DNA of 64,000 nt from Tubulanus polymorphus. Its lineage: Eukaryota; Nemertea; Palaeonemertea; Tubulaniformes; Tubulanidae. Below the pieces are notes generated by a model. The model worked only from the letters and a program-made list of their open reading frames with translations. It was not told the origin of the DNA and did no database searches. Each line of letters begins with the position of its first letter. The first letter of the stretch is position 1. The stretch is taken from positions 12,505,951-12,569,950 of the forward strand of contig NC_134035.1 in NCBI RefSeq assembly GCF_964204645.1, written 5' to 3'. Positions 11,552 to 62,900 of the stretch are shown here, one piece after another. Position numbers and translations under genes: made by a program.

Positions 11552-11811
11552 CCAATACTCATATCCAATGACCTATCAAATAACATCCTACCCAATACAA
11601 ATACCTAGTTACCTACCGAATAATACCCTACCCAATACAAATACCAATTGACCTATCAATAACACCGTACTCAATACACATACCCAATGACCTATCAAAT
11701 AACACCATACTTAATACACATACCCAGTGACCTACCGAATAATACCCTTCCCAATACAAATACCAATTGACCTATCAAATAACATCCTACCCAATATATG
11801 TACCCAATGAC
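11552..11811 (+). repeat. Minisatellite of about 46 bases, 5-6 degenerate units
   Basis: Units read approximately CCAATGACCTATCAAATAAC followed by ATCCTACCCAATACAAATAC. Units alternate between GACCTATCAAATAACA and TACCTACCGAATAATA forms, suggesting a two-unit higher-order repeat. Confidence 0.85.
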
Positions 11812-12026
11812 TGTTACACATTATGCATGTTGCTATTCGAGGCTGATATTTGCAGGTTATTGATTCATCTCATGTTCATTGAAATGACCATTGGAAAAGC
11901 ATTGGATCGTCAATGACTTAAAGGAACCTTATATTTGACGGAAAGAAAAAGACACGCCGAATTCCACTGATAGATATCGTGTTTATTGTGATATCCGTGA
12001 CGACATTCACAGAGGAGATGAGTGCG

Positions 12027-12180
12027 TGAGAGAGAGAGAGGAGGTAAAGAGGAAGAGAGCGAGGAAGAGGAGCTCAAGAGGGAATTCATCATCATCTCCT
12101 GACCAAATAACAATCTACTTTCCATCGTCCATCCAGCATCCGCAGCAGCAGCATCTGCAGCAGCAGCAGCAGCAGCCACG
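12027..12180 (+). repeat. GA-rich tract followed by (CAG)n
   Basis: Purine-rich GAGAGAGA/GAGGAAGAG sequence at 12027-12085 and a CAG/CAGCAT trinucleotide run at about 12139-12176. The alanine and cysteine/serine-rich frames across it on the minus strand are artefacts. Confidence 0.85.
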
Positions 12181-15100
12181 CGATCCAATTACACCAAACT
12201 GAATGACATATTGAATTCTTACCTCACGTATATCATAAGACGGAGCCTCGTGCGACCGGCGAACATTGAGAGATAGGCTACAGATTATTGCGTTCATCAA
12301 AAATCATATAACCAATAAGTCTCATAATCGAATACATATATGACGGTCTCCGTCTTCGGGTTGAAGAATTACTGAGTCATGTGCCGCTCGTCCCGGGGTC
12401 AATAAGGGTTTATTTATTCCAGTTACAGAGACACGCGTGACAATCGCGGATTAATCATTACTAATGGTAATAAGCGGCTAGAGAGGCGTCCTATAACACA
12501 CCCGACACGTAACTGGCGTTTATCTCGTTTGGGCGGAGAAAAAAACAACTCGGTCGGTCGCCGCAGCATCGAGGTATTTATCTTAATTACCATCAGACGC
12601 GCGTGGAATCCGTCGCCACGCAATTAATAATTAAAAACAAAAGCTTCCGCGCGCGGACACACGCATTAAGAAAAAAAAACAACAACAATCTAACCCATTA
12701 TCGCCATCAGTTTAAATCGAAACATCAATATTTCATTACGTTTGGCTTTGAAATTGGTGGTAACGTTATTCAGACCGGTCTATAATGACGGTCATTTGTA
12801 AAGTAAATCGTATGCGGCTCCACGCTTTTCCGCAATTAGCAAAGTATATGTGTTTGTATGTATCGAGATGCTTTAACTGTCTCTATAAAATAGAAACAAT
12901 AGATGTTTATCATTGAAGTTGTTGTTTACATCATTCAGACCGGTCTGATGTTGGTTCCAGTGGCGGATCTAGAGTCTTCCCTCAAGGGAGGGGTGCAACC
13001 CTAAAATAGGGCATAATATTTTTTGATTTTCCTGTACGCCTGCACCCTCCCCTGGATCCGACCTTGGACCCAGGTTGAATTATAAGAAAATTCACACAGA
13101 AATCTTTTTTCTTCTGATTATTTCAGAGTTTTCGGAGTAAACTATTTGGCCATACATGTTTTTTCCACACGAAGCGATTGTAGTTGTAGGAGGCAACATT
13201 TGTTACGTTACATGATAGATACAAGGAAGTTCATTTGTATTTTTCTAGCAAAATGCTTGTATATTTGACTCTCTATATACAGAACATGTTATAGCAATAG
13301 CGCCAGTGCCATCTCTCCACATATCCAGTGATAATTTCCCGGTATCCGGCCAAGGTTTCCTGGTTAATAAATCGTCGGTTTATTCATAGAGATTTGATGA
13401 GCTACGTGCTCGCTACTTATATCCAATAATCCTCGCTTTACAAAAATATATACTAGGCATAAATTCGTCAAATTTGATCGACATCGATGACTCTGAATTC
13501 ATGGGCAAAAATAATACCATTTTCCTGGAAAAATAGTGTTGAAAATGCTGCGCAGCCTCAGCGCAGTCATATTCGTCGATTTAAATCCTATTTGATCGCG
13601 TTTGATCTCTCGCACAGTCGACTGTATTCAATATTATACCAGTAACTTGTTTCACATTTGTTTTGAAGTGAAGCAAACATTTTCTCAGCGAGAAATCTTT
13701 CTTATACCTCTTTCCCTTATCGCCGACTTGGTTTATCGCTGTTTCGTCTTTTTCTCAATGAATAATCTCGACGATAAATCATCGGGTTTTAATTTTTGCT
13801 GCACATGTTTTCGCTGGCGCTGATAAGACAGAATATAAGAAGGGATGTCGACTGTAATCGATGATCAAGTGTAGGCCTCTATCTAATGCAGGTTTGTGAT
13901 ATGAACAGCATTTAAGGTAGATATCAAATCTAATTTCGAGCTAGGTTCAGTGTTAGAGAATCCTTGAAAAATATCTTTCGCGATAATCTTGAATTAAAAG
14001 TCTTCTAGCTACTGTGACAATCATGAAATTACATTTTGGGAACCGATGAATGAGTCTTAGGCCAGTTGCACAGTCATGGCTCAGGTGTATAAAACCAGTC
14101 TCGTAAGACCAACTTGGCTTGTTCTAATCTCTAACAACTCGAGAACAATGTTCGGATTTTAAGACGACGTTTGGACTGATATCACGCCCGTAACTAGGCC
14201 CAGGATTTTGACATTTATACAGAAATATATTAGTATTCGACTGATTGCAAATACATGATTTATGTTAATATTATATATATATATTAATATATGTATATAC
14301 TACGATGCCATCTATTGAGTGCGAGCGCTACTACAGATACAAACACACCAGCTGCTTTCCCTTGAACATAAATCAACTTAAATTAAACACAGAAATTGTC
14401 CCATCAATTAGTTATGATTTCCATTTCGTAGAAATAATCAATGAAACCAATGAACAAGGAGGTTGTGTAAAAACTCCTTCAGGAGGGGAACTTATACGTA
14501 TTTAATAGTTCATACATAAGCAGTAGAATAGCCCGTATACTCAGACGGGGAGAACAGAGAACAGATCGTAGAACCCATTTGTAATCTTAATTAGAACATA
14601 GTAATTTGGATAAATCAAGTGACATCATTTTTTTTTCATCATTACTTTTCTTTTTTTCTCTAAACTGCAAATAGTGTATATGGATTCTATCAAAAATTTA
14701 GTCTTCATGAATTTTTGATTCTATGTATATGAGTGAACCTGGTGCTAGAATAGAGGATTGATAAGATAGAATGCAGCCGCTATTAGCGAATAGGATTTAC
14801 GGTAATGGCTATAATGACTAACGCGACTATGTGTCCGTTTTTATACACGATTCGACAATGAAATGTAAGGAAGTCAAACCCTGATCAAAGGCTAAAAATA
14901 ACCCGCCGTTTGTCATTACAGGGACTGTCAAAATAAATCCCCGATTCGACAGAGAACATGATTGAAAGCAAAATCATGACTGACGGAGATGGAATTTAAA
15001 ATATCAAGGCTATTATTTTCCAGTTCAGATCGGTATTTTGCGCGGTGTCGCCGCGAATGATATGTGGCATGCGCGTGGATATGAATGTTTTCGTTAGATA

Positions 15101-15796
15101 AATCTGAAATGAGAACTAGTTGTGGATAAGGGGTCACCTTTTCCGCGACCTTGCATCAATACTGTTATGATATATTGACGAATAGTTAATAAGCGATATC
15201 ATTATCTTGATGCGTGATCAGTGTTTTTGAATTGAGGATGTGTTTTAACATTATTACTGCAAGGTTCATAATAGATCGTTGTCATTATTTAGACTAATAA
15301 TCAATAATCAATAATCATTTTCCATAGCAGTTTATTTAAACTTAAGGAATCAAAATTGTTTTATTCATTTTATTTCTTTAACATCATTCTCATTTAAGTA
15401 GTCAAATCTAACTTGTTCGTGTGGAACTCAAGTCAGTGTGAAGAATATAGTTCCTATTAATACGCAGTGGGTTCGAATCCTTGAGTTTTTCTTGTTTTTG
15501 AAAAATCAATCACGAGCCCTGCTTAAATAATGCACAGTGGGTTCGAATCCCACAATAATTCAGCATCACTTGTCACTCTCGGGTTATCGCAGGCTTCTCC
15601 TACTCGGATTATGCAATAATTACTGCATCATCATTGTGACTACCCCACGATCAGTTTGGCCTCCAGGAGAAGATTTATTGGTCCCGCGAGTCATCAGAGG
15701 CATGGGTAGTCTATGCTGCCGTTGTGACCCAGTAGTAAACGTAATTGACATTAAATTGAGTTAGCCTCTGGGTTTAAGTCGACACCACAGTGTATT
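12181..15796. other. Intergenic DNA between genes A and B, first part
   Basis: No supported gene. An AT palindromic run lies at about 14265-14305, a partial copy of the TIR element family at about 14059-14110, and two B-box-like GTGGGTTCGAATCC segments near 15467 and 15537 that look like SINE debris. Confidence 0.5.
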
Positions 15797-15929
15797 GGAC
15801 CCAGTTGCACAGTCCGAAAGTGGTCTTAAATCTTAAGACTGGTCTTAAGTTGTTAGATTGGCTAAAGAACTAAGTTGGACTTAGACTGGTCTCGAGTCTA
15901 AGCCACGACTATGCAACCGGCCCCTGGAC
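15797..15929. mobile_element. Short TIR element (MITE-like), family 1
   Basis: Ends in inverted repeats: CCCAGTTGCACAGTC at the left and the complement of CCAGGGGCCGGTTGCATAGTC at the right. The interior is rich in CTTAAGAC/GTCTTAAG words. About 130 bases with no coding capacity. The best second copy is at 50869-51017; partial copies lie near 14059, 20700-20915, 24900, 30220, 51050-51250, 58370 and 60000. Confidence 0.7.
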
Positions 15930-18559
15930 CCGGTTTGTTATTTCGTATAGGTCCTCCTTTCAATAAAGATGCTGTATTGAAAAAAAGTTCATAATTCATT
16001 AATGATTTTAGACGAAGACAAATCTTCACTCAGTTCCACACTGGCTTCTGCGTCAATGCGTTTTGGGCTTGATTCCGGGAATAATCCCAGTGAACATATG
16101 GTAGCTTTTAGAATAATACTTCCATATTGTTCTGTGACGTAAAATGTTTTAGGACTTTACAAAATTCATATGATTCATTCAATAATTCAACTATTCGATT
16201 CTGTGCACACAGCAAACAGTTCGCAAGATTGAAATTCTATGGATTTCTTTTTTCTAAGTCAAATCGTAAATCCGCTTGTCTGTTCTTTACCGCTGATTAA
16301 ATCATCACATTTTCGAGCTCGAAAAATTAACGAGAGTCATTAACATAACACGACTAAGACCGTGCCTTGATTACATGTAATTACCTAATGGACGACACGC
16401 CGTGAGGATTAGTTTTAGAGCATGCGTGAAATTCCGGTGGAAAATACTCTTATCCTGCTGCGTGTGAAATTCAATAGCGCTTAAAAATACACTTAAAAAG
16501 ACCTTCGTGTTTATCAACGTGTAATGCGTTGTTGCGGGTGATCGGCGCTGTTGCGGGTTCAATTGATTCTGCGTAAACAACTCGTTGAAATAATACCCCG
16601 GACTCCGGAGGATTTTATAGAGTATGGACCAGTCGACACGGTCGACACTTTATAAATTGAAAACCCCAGAAATAATGAAGATTAACAACATCAGAAATTA
16701 TCTAAAAAAGTAATTAGGAAAACGAACATAATCTGTGAAGATGAATAAAAGTAGTCTCAGGTTTTAAAAAAGTCATATTACCATTTACAGTCATTTCACT
16801 GTGAGCGTGAAGTGTTCGAAAGCGGGACTGGTAAATTCATTTAACTTCCCCCCTCCGCGAATAGTAGGTTTATTCCTCTAATTTAGAAGGGTAAGGCTAT
16901 ACACCAACCATACCGTTGACTTAGACAAGCCACTTTTCTGAACCTATAACTACGTCACTCAATGCGAGCCAATAAAAACGTCCATTTCTTGAAATAAGAT
17001 AGAACAAGAAAACAGATTGATAAATGTTTCCATCAAATTTGGGTGTAAATGTATTTCAAGAACCGTTATAGAAACCACTCCAACGGTCCCTTAATTGTCG
17101 TATATACTTATCACTGTAACATGAGAGCTGTCTGAAGAACGTCTCTAGTCTACAAAGGATATCTGAACTTTGAGAAGAATAATGTTCAAACATACACTTA
17201 TATCATACTCTGACATCGTGTATATAGAAAATGATTTGGGCGTCATTTGATTTTATTGATAAGCGATTTGGCGGTTATATTTATGTTATGCTGTATCGTG
17301 TCTGCCAATTCTTGATGATCAATATATATATATTGAACTAATAAAATCTATATGTATATCTATTCCTTTCTGTCTTCTCGCCCTCGAACATAGAAAATAG
17401 TACAAATAAACAAGTATAGGTTTTGTTTTGAACATAAGCCGCGTTCGCTACCTTATTTAGAACGTTCTAAATTCAGTTCGTTCCTTAAAATGAACCAAGC
17501 GTTCACACTTGCTAAAAGTCCGTTGCAATCTCGTTAAATTTTAGTGTCTTGGCTAGCTGGACCAGTGATAAAAGCTGATTCAAAAACGCATTTGAACGCA
17601 AAGCATTAATTTTGTCGGTTTCAAATTTGGTCCTTTCCAATTTAGAACTGACTGAGCGTTCGCTCTAGCGAAAGGTTCGTTCCAAGTTGGCCAGTTCCAT
17701 TTTAGTAATGTTTCTAGTAGGGCCGCTGATTTAAAATCGTCTGTGAAGACAAACAAGTTCGGTCTATTCTAAATCGGTCTGGTACGGACCAAATAAGAAC
17801 GGACTGACCTGCGACAGTATTTGTGAACGAAGGCCCGGCCGAGGAGGGGGGGGGGGTGTTCAAGGGTAGCGAACGGCGAACGAACCCACTGAAATTTTCA
17901 AGAGTTTTCAAACAGTGTTAAAAATAACTCGGGTCCATTTCTCTGATGATTTATCCAGGTTCCTTTTTCAATAGGAAAAAAGTGCGTCATTTCACGGTGA
18001 AAAAGCTGTGCCATTTTTTCTTGAAATAGAACTTCCCCTCACAAAAGCTACATGATAAAACCTCTGAACACATATATTTCTACCACCGTTGCATACAATA
18101 TACAGGTGATGATGATGATGATGATGACGATGATGATGATGATGATGATGATGATGATATAAAGTATAGTTTGAAATATGGCTGCTAGGTATCGCGTTGT
18201 ATCGGTAGCAGCGGCGGTGGTTGTGGCGGTACTCGGCGCTGCGTTCATACTGCTGAGAACACTCAGGACTACGGTTCCGTTCGAATCGTATCGATTCTGC
18301 CGTCACACGCGCAGTCTGCTCTTGTCATAAAAACTGATCCCGATAATTATCGACATATTAAACTCTTTCAGACAATCTGCGCAACATACATGTATTAAAA
18401 CCGAGTGATATATGCGTCTGTTTTGAAAGGATTTTGCGCGCCTCCGTTCCGTCTGACGTTCTCGCTATCAGTAACTCGGAGGATCCCGATTACGACCAGG
18501 CGGATGTAATACAAACTGCACGTCCGATCATCGTCCGGGGTTTTAAAAAAGCGATCAGA
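15930..18559. other. Intergenic DNA upstream of the gene B first exon
   Basis: Holds a (GAT)n run at about 18108-18158 and a G run near 17846. The gene B promoter presumably lies in the last kilobase, but I see no unambiguous TATA box or initiator. Frames coding for poly-His or poly-Ile across the (GAT)n run are artefacts. Confidence 0.45.
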
Positions 18560-57485
<38,926 letters not shown>

Positions 57486-59860
57486 AACTATTGAACAGGC
57501 GTGAAATCCTGTGAATGAATTGATAAATTACCTGGCACGCTATGTCGGGTATATAGCTTTACGTCGTCAGTAAAGTAGCGGACAGATTTTGGACACGAGT
57601 CGAGAACTGTATTGAACGTACGTACAACGCGTTTATGAACGCTGAGCCAAGCCGTGTATCTTTATAACAATCTCCTTAAGATCTGAACTTTTAATCGCCA
57701 GTTTTTTTCGGAGACATTTTTATCGTTATACGTACATTCTAAAAATGAATTCGCCGATTGAGCGAACCAATCTATATCGTTTAAATCATTCGCTAAACCT
57801 CGCAAACAAACGCGACTTTGTTTGTAGTCTTTTTTTTCTATAACGATCAAGCAATAATAAGATATAAGATCTATATACTGTAAAAACAACGATATCCATA
57901 CAATCACAGTTAGAACGTGAATTGATTTAACAATTCTTTTAGATTCCTTCGTGAAATACACGTTCCATTCATTCATTAACTAGATACTATCTACATGATT
58001 TAAGCCGAATGTCTGGTACGTACAGATTGATGAGCCCGCTTTATTAAGGGATCGATGCCCAACCTGGGTTCAGGTCTGGATCCCCTCGATTGGGTTGTGT
58101 ATCATTTGTGTATATACGATTTTTATTAGCAATTTTAAAAAAAAGCTGGTAAAATTGTAGAGTCACAGAAAAGAGATGTTTTAAAATATGTTTGTTTTTT
58201 GGATTTCGGAGTGTTTTAGTAACATCAGGCGGTCAATGTTTGGCTATTTCAATGTTCAAGGGACGTACTCCGAATATCCATCGCCAAAACCAAAAATCCG
58301 CAGTCTTTATGAGCCTTTGCCTAAACACATAGCAAGAATTAATGGACTAGACCACTAGCAGACACGACCCCGTTGCAAAGTCAAGTCAACTCCGACCACA
58401 GAATATTCTTAAATGTAAAGATTGGTCTAAGTTTTTCAAATGGCAATAGAATCAAGATTGGTCTTAAAACTATACATTAGCGACGGCGCCCGGGTGCTAT
58501 TATCAATACTGTAGCATGTAGCCGACAAATGTCATCGTCTGAAATGAGGGTTTGAAAATTGTCTATTGCGGAAATTCTTCATGTCGATTCAGAGCTTAGT
58601 GTTTACATTGTCATTATGAATTGGTCCCACTTTCTGTAGTGTATACTTTGTGTTCTGTGTCGTGCGACCAAAGCGACATCTATGATAAAATATACATATA
58701 TGTAAATGAGGTCGATATACTAGATACATCCTCCCTCGACAGGGAATCCAACCTGATGACACTGACTTGGCCACGGAACGAAAACCTGCCTGTCTAACCA
58801 TCAGGTTCGAATCCCTGCCGAGGAAGGATGATGCATGTTCATTGATAAAGTTACTGATGTACAAATTTACTGTGTAAATATTGCGGCGAATTTCGATAAA
58901 TAAAATTATATGTATAGTGTTAAAATCTACTTCGTTCTAATTTCGTTTAATCAGTGGACGAAACCTGTTCGCAATAAAAGTGGCCTCAGTCGGAACACCT
59001 TATTAGTCAATGAAATTAAGAATCTACATGGTGGTCATCAACAGAGAGACTGGTCATTGAAAATGGTTGTATTTTGCTGGTGCTATTGTCACGTGCATCA
59101 CAGACTATCGTACTAGCATCGCTCCGACAGCAGACAGTTGGTAATCGATGTATCAAATTTAGAAAATCAATTAATAAAATCAGGATTTACTGCGCTGAGT
59201 TGAAATTCAATTATCTATTTGTATACTGAAAATATTTCACGAATACAAGATTCGGTTCGCCAGTGATTTCGTCATGTACGATTATATCAAAATTTGAAAA
59301 TCGCGTACGAAACGGCTCTTTTGAAGAAATTTGCGTTCGAGAATCTAATAAATAGGAAAAATAATGCGGACACCTAGAAACATGGCACTTAAGGGAACTG
59401 TGAAAAGGCTGATTATCATACGATTCTAAATACATCGCCAGTACATAGAAATAAAGTACATGTATTTATTACATTAGTACTCAGACGGCTGTGTATGAGT
59501 ATACGACACAATTATATTGATTATACTGGTCATTAATTGTAAACACAATGACCGCGTGTGTGTGGCGACCGGTGATGTGTGTCGTACTGCCAGCGAGCCC
59601 GGACAGTACTCACACACAAAACATGCCACCACAAAAACACCATTTACAGTACTAGTCACCCATACATTAAACTTGACAACGTGAAAGTGTCCATTTTCGC
59701 ACCGGAATAACAGGGATTTTAAAATATCCGAATCAAAGATGGAATAATCTTTTATTTATACGGAGTCGTTTCGTTTTCGGATATTATACGGCGTTTGTTT
59801 GGAACGTGTTGATCTCGTGCGGACGAAATTAATCAGAAATCAACATCGGCGACGACAAAA
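57486..59860. other. Intergenic DNA between genes B and C
   Basis: Should contain the gene B 3' UTR and the gene C promoter. AATAAA occurs at 58899-58904, but none lies close to the stop, so the 3' end is undefined. A family 1 TIR fragment lies near 58365-58465 and an inverted SINE pair at 58726-58833. Confidence 0.5.
58726..58833. repeat. Inverted pair of SINE B-box segments
   Basis: CATCCTCCCTCGACAGGGAA at the left and CCCTGCCGAGGAAGGATGAT at the right face each other about 40 bases apart, with matching AACCTGATG/CATCAGGTT. The right copy holds an intact B box GGTTCGAATCC. Same family as 10471-10735 and 49849-50051. Confidence 0.65.
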
Positions 59861-59980
59861 ATGATGATTACCGCGAGGAAAACTATTAGTTCACGTCTTA
59901 TCCTGTTCGCGTTTCTTGTACTGATAAGTTATTTATCGCTCTTCCAGCAGTATGATTTCAAGTTTCTTCGCAAACTCAAG
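59861..59980 (+). CDS. Gene C exon 1: cytoplasmic tail and membrane anchor
   Basis: ATG at 59861 in favourable context (ACAAAAATG). MMITARKTISSR precedes the hydrophobic LILFAFLVLISYLSLF, then a basic stem KFLRKLK. The donor AAG|GTATCG is phase 0. This is the usual anchor layout of Golgi glycosyltransferases. No in-frame Met lies farther upstream in a plausible exon. Confidence 0.85.
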
Positions 59981-62900
59981 GTATCGTTAAACAGATGTTT
60001 AGACACTTAGATCTTTAGACTTGTCTTAAGTTGTTGAGATTGGTTGTAGAGCTCAGACTGGTCTCAAGTTAATACATTGGTTATAGAACTAAGATGGTCT
60101 TATAGCCTATGTTTGTTTGTTGTTTGTTTTTGCCTGATGTCGTTCTAATCTAGGATTCCCCCTATTTGACTGTTCTTGGTCATTTTATCTTAGAATAGGA
60201 GTCTTCCTTCTTGTTATTTATTTGATGGTAGATTTGATCTCATGCATTTTGATTTGATGTCCCTTGCAAACCACACCTGGCAGGCACGATAAGTAAAATG
60301 TTTGATTTGAAATCGGAAATCGAAGTACAGATGGTCGTGTCATCGGCATTCTATAAGCCACAGCTGTGACTGACCCGTGGATCTAGTTCCACCGTGAGTT
60401 GGTGTTGTTGAAATCAGTTCATATTCAACGAGTCAAATTCAGAACACTGTGGAACTGGGTCCTGTTGTCTATTCCTCGTGACATTACCCAACACGGAGAT
60501 GACTAATCAAAACTTAGCCTAAATGTCTCAGTATTTTATTTTACAGGCCTCATATATGTCTCAAACTCCACGTGAATTGAAGCCCTGTCCATCACATTTT
60601 TCGCATTTAGGTAAGGCTATCGAGAAGATTACTTCGCTAATCAGAGGAAAAAAAAGAATAGAGATAATGAATTGATCACTATTTCTTTTCTTCCATATTT
60701 ATATATAGCCGAACTGGGTGAAATAAATCTATCGAAAAATCTGATAGACGCGCCGTCGATCGCTGATATCGAGAAGAACACAAACGGTCTGGACCCGGAC
60801 GGTCACGGCAGACCCAAACACTGCATCTCTAGACACAAAGTAGCCATTATTGTTCCGTATAACGCCGAGGACGACCTTCAACTGAGAACGTTCCTCGCTT
60901 ACATGCACCCGTTTTTACAATCGCAACCGATCGATTACAGGATATTCGTTATTGAACAGGTATGTATTTATTAACATAATTTACGGAACAGTCAGTGATA
61001 CATTGTTTAATGATTGATAAATCACGCGCTAGTGTGACGGTAGCGAGTCGATACTGTTAATATACTAGCACATCTTCGCCGAGGATCTATACTAGTCGCA
61101 TGCCACAGTTGGAATGTCGATCTGCGTGAAATCCTGACCGTCAAGTGCTGCCTCTAACGATTACGTTGGCGGTAAATTTGTGAACTAGCTTCTTACTCGC
61201 CTGCCACAGTAACGCTGTTGCACGGTTGAATTAGTTCAGAATTTCACCGCTAACGTCATCTTGTGAGGCAGCACTTGACAGTGGAGATTATTTTAACAAC
61301 ACTGATGGCGGGCCGAATAAGACTTGAAAACAATTCTCGACACTTGGGGAACTACAAAATTTACCTGACTACCTTTTTGAAATAAAATTGAAATAAAGAT
61401 GCGAATTTTCAATCATATTCCGCCAAGTGTGATAATAGAAATGAATGTACGACTGTAGAAAATTGATAAAAATTTCATCGATAATGAAATGCTATTTTGC
61501 ACTAGTTCCAGTCATAGAAATCGCTCATAGAATCGATTCAAACTTAACTACTCCAATTAGTTTTTCCATCATAAAGATTTCTTGAACTTTATTCCACGTT
61601 CATTTCATTTGTCTACGATTTACAGATGAAAGGAGCAGTCGTCAACAGGGGAATGATGATGAATATGGGATTCATAGAAGCGGATAAAACTCTACCCGGT
61701 TTCGAGTGTTACATATTCCACGATATAAATCTGCTGCCGCTAGATGGCAGAATCGAGTACGCCTGTTTCGACAAACCGCGTTACATGTCGTCAGTAGTTC
61801 ACGATGCCAATGGACGGTAAGATGAAGTAATTGTTTTTAACGCATATGAAGGAATGCGATCGATTCTAAAATGTGTTATTTCTTATTTTTAGAGTGTATT
61901 TTGATATGGAACACGGTGTAATTGCAATCAGAGCCGAGCAATTCCATGAACTCAACGGTTTTCCGACTGTTTACACTGATTCGTTGGACGAGGATTCAGA
62001 TATGCGCCTCAGGTAGGCTCGAGTCCCTGCGCAATTGGGATAAGACCTTGCACCAATTGTGCTGCTGAATTTCCTACCACCCCCTCCCCCACAACCACCA
62101 CCAACCCTTACGTGAAATTGCCTCCCTCTACCAGCTTTCATAGCTAAACGTGGCAGCAAAACATATATCAACATCTAAATGAACATTTCGTTTCTTTCCA
62201 AATCTATGGTGGAATTTTCTGCATCTTTATTCTTGTTTAGCTCGTCCCATTGAAGATCGTTGTTCGTTTCTTTATATTTTCAGGGCGGCTAAATTTGGAA
62301 GTCGTTTCGAGCGGCCGGGGCAAGATTTCTCCCGATACAGATTGATCGGTGAACGAACCGAACCCGTGGATGATCGGAGTCCAGAAAGGTATAAAAGCTG
62401 ATACCAGTATTCTAGCTACGCGTATAAGTGTAATATGAGGTCCCGGGAGCTATGTTCCGGATGACCTAGGGGATTTAAACCTCTCAGTGAGCCGATAGTT
62501 CCACTAAAATAACTGATCGAGAACAACAAATTACTTGCCTGGACAATGCTTTATTCGCAAAGAGAACGAACGTTTACACTCATAGACAGATTCCTGATTC
62601 GGGCCCACTTACCAGGGGAGACTCATCACAAAAATCTAAAATTGTCTATTTTCAAAGGGTATAAATAACGAAACCATGTATAACTCCAGCAGAGAAAACC
62701 CTGGAACGACGCTAGCCAAATCCAAACTTACTTCCTTGATTCCTATATGTCCCTTTTAGATACGTTTAAAATTTTCAAAAAATTCTGACTATTCTTTTGA
62801 AAAGATTCATAAGATTGTTTATACGATGTGTGCCTCTTATAACATATTTACAGATATGAACTGCTTCATACAGCGACCGGAAGACTGGAGACTGATGGTA

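Noticed and set aside
18048-18306. Poly-His and poly-Ile frames on the minus strand
   Set aside because: Translation of the (GAT)n microsatellite upstream of gene B.
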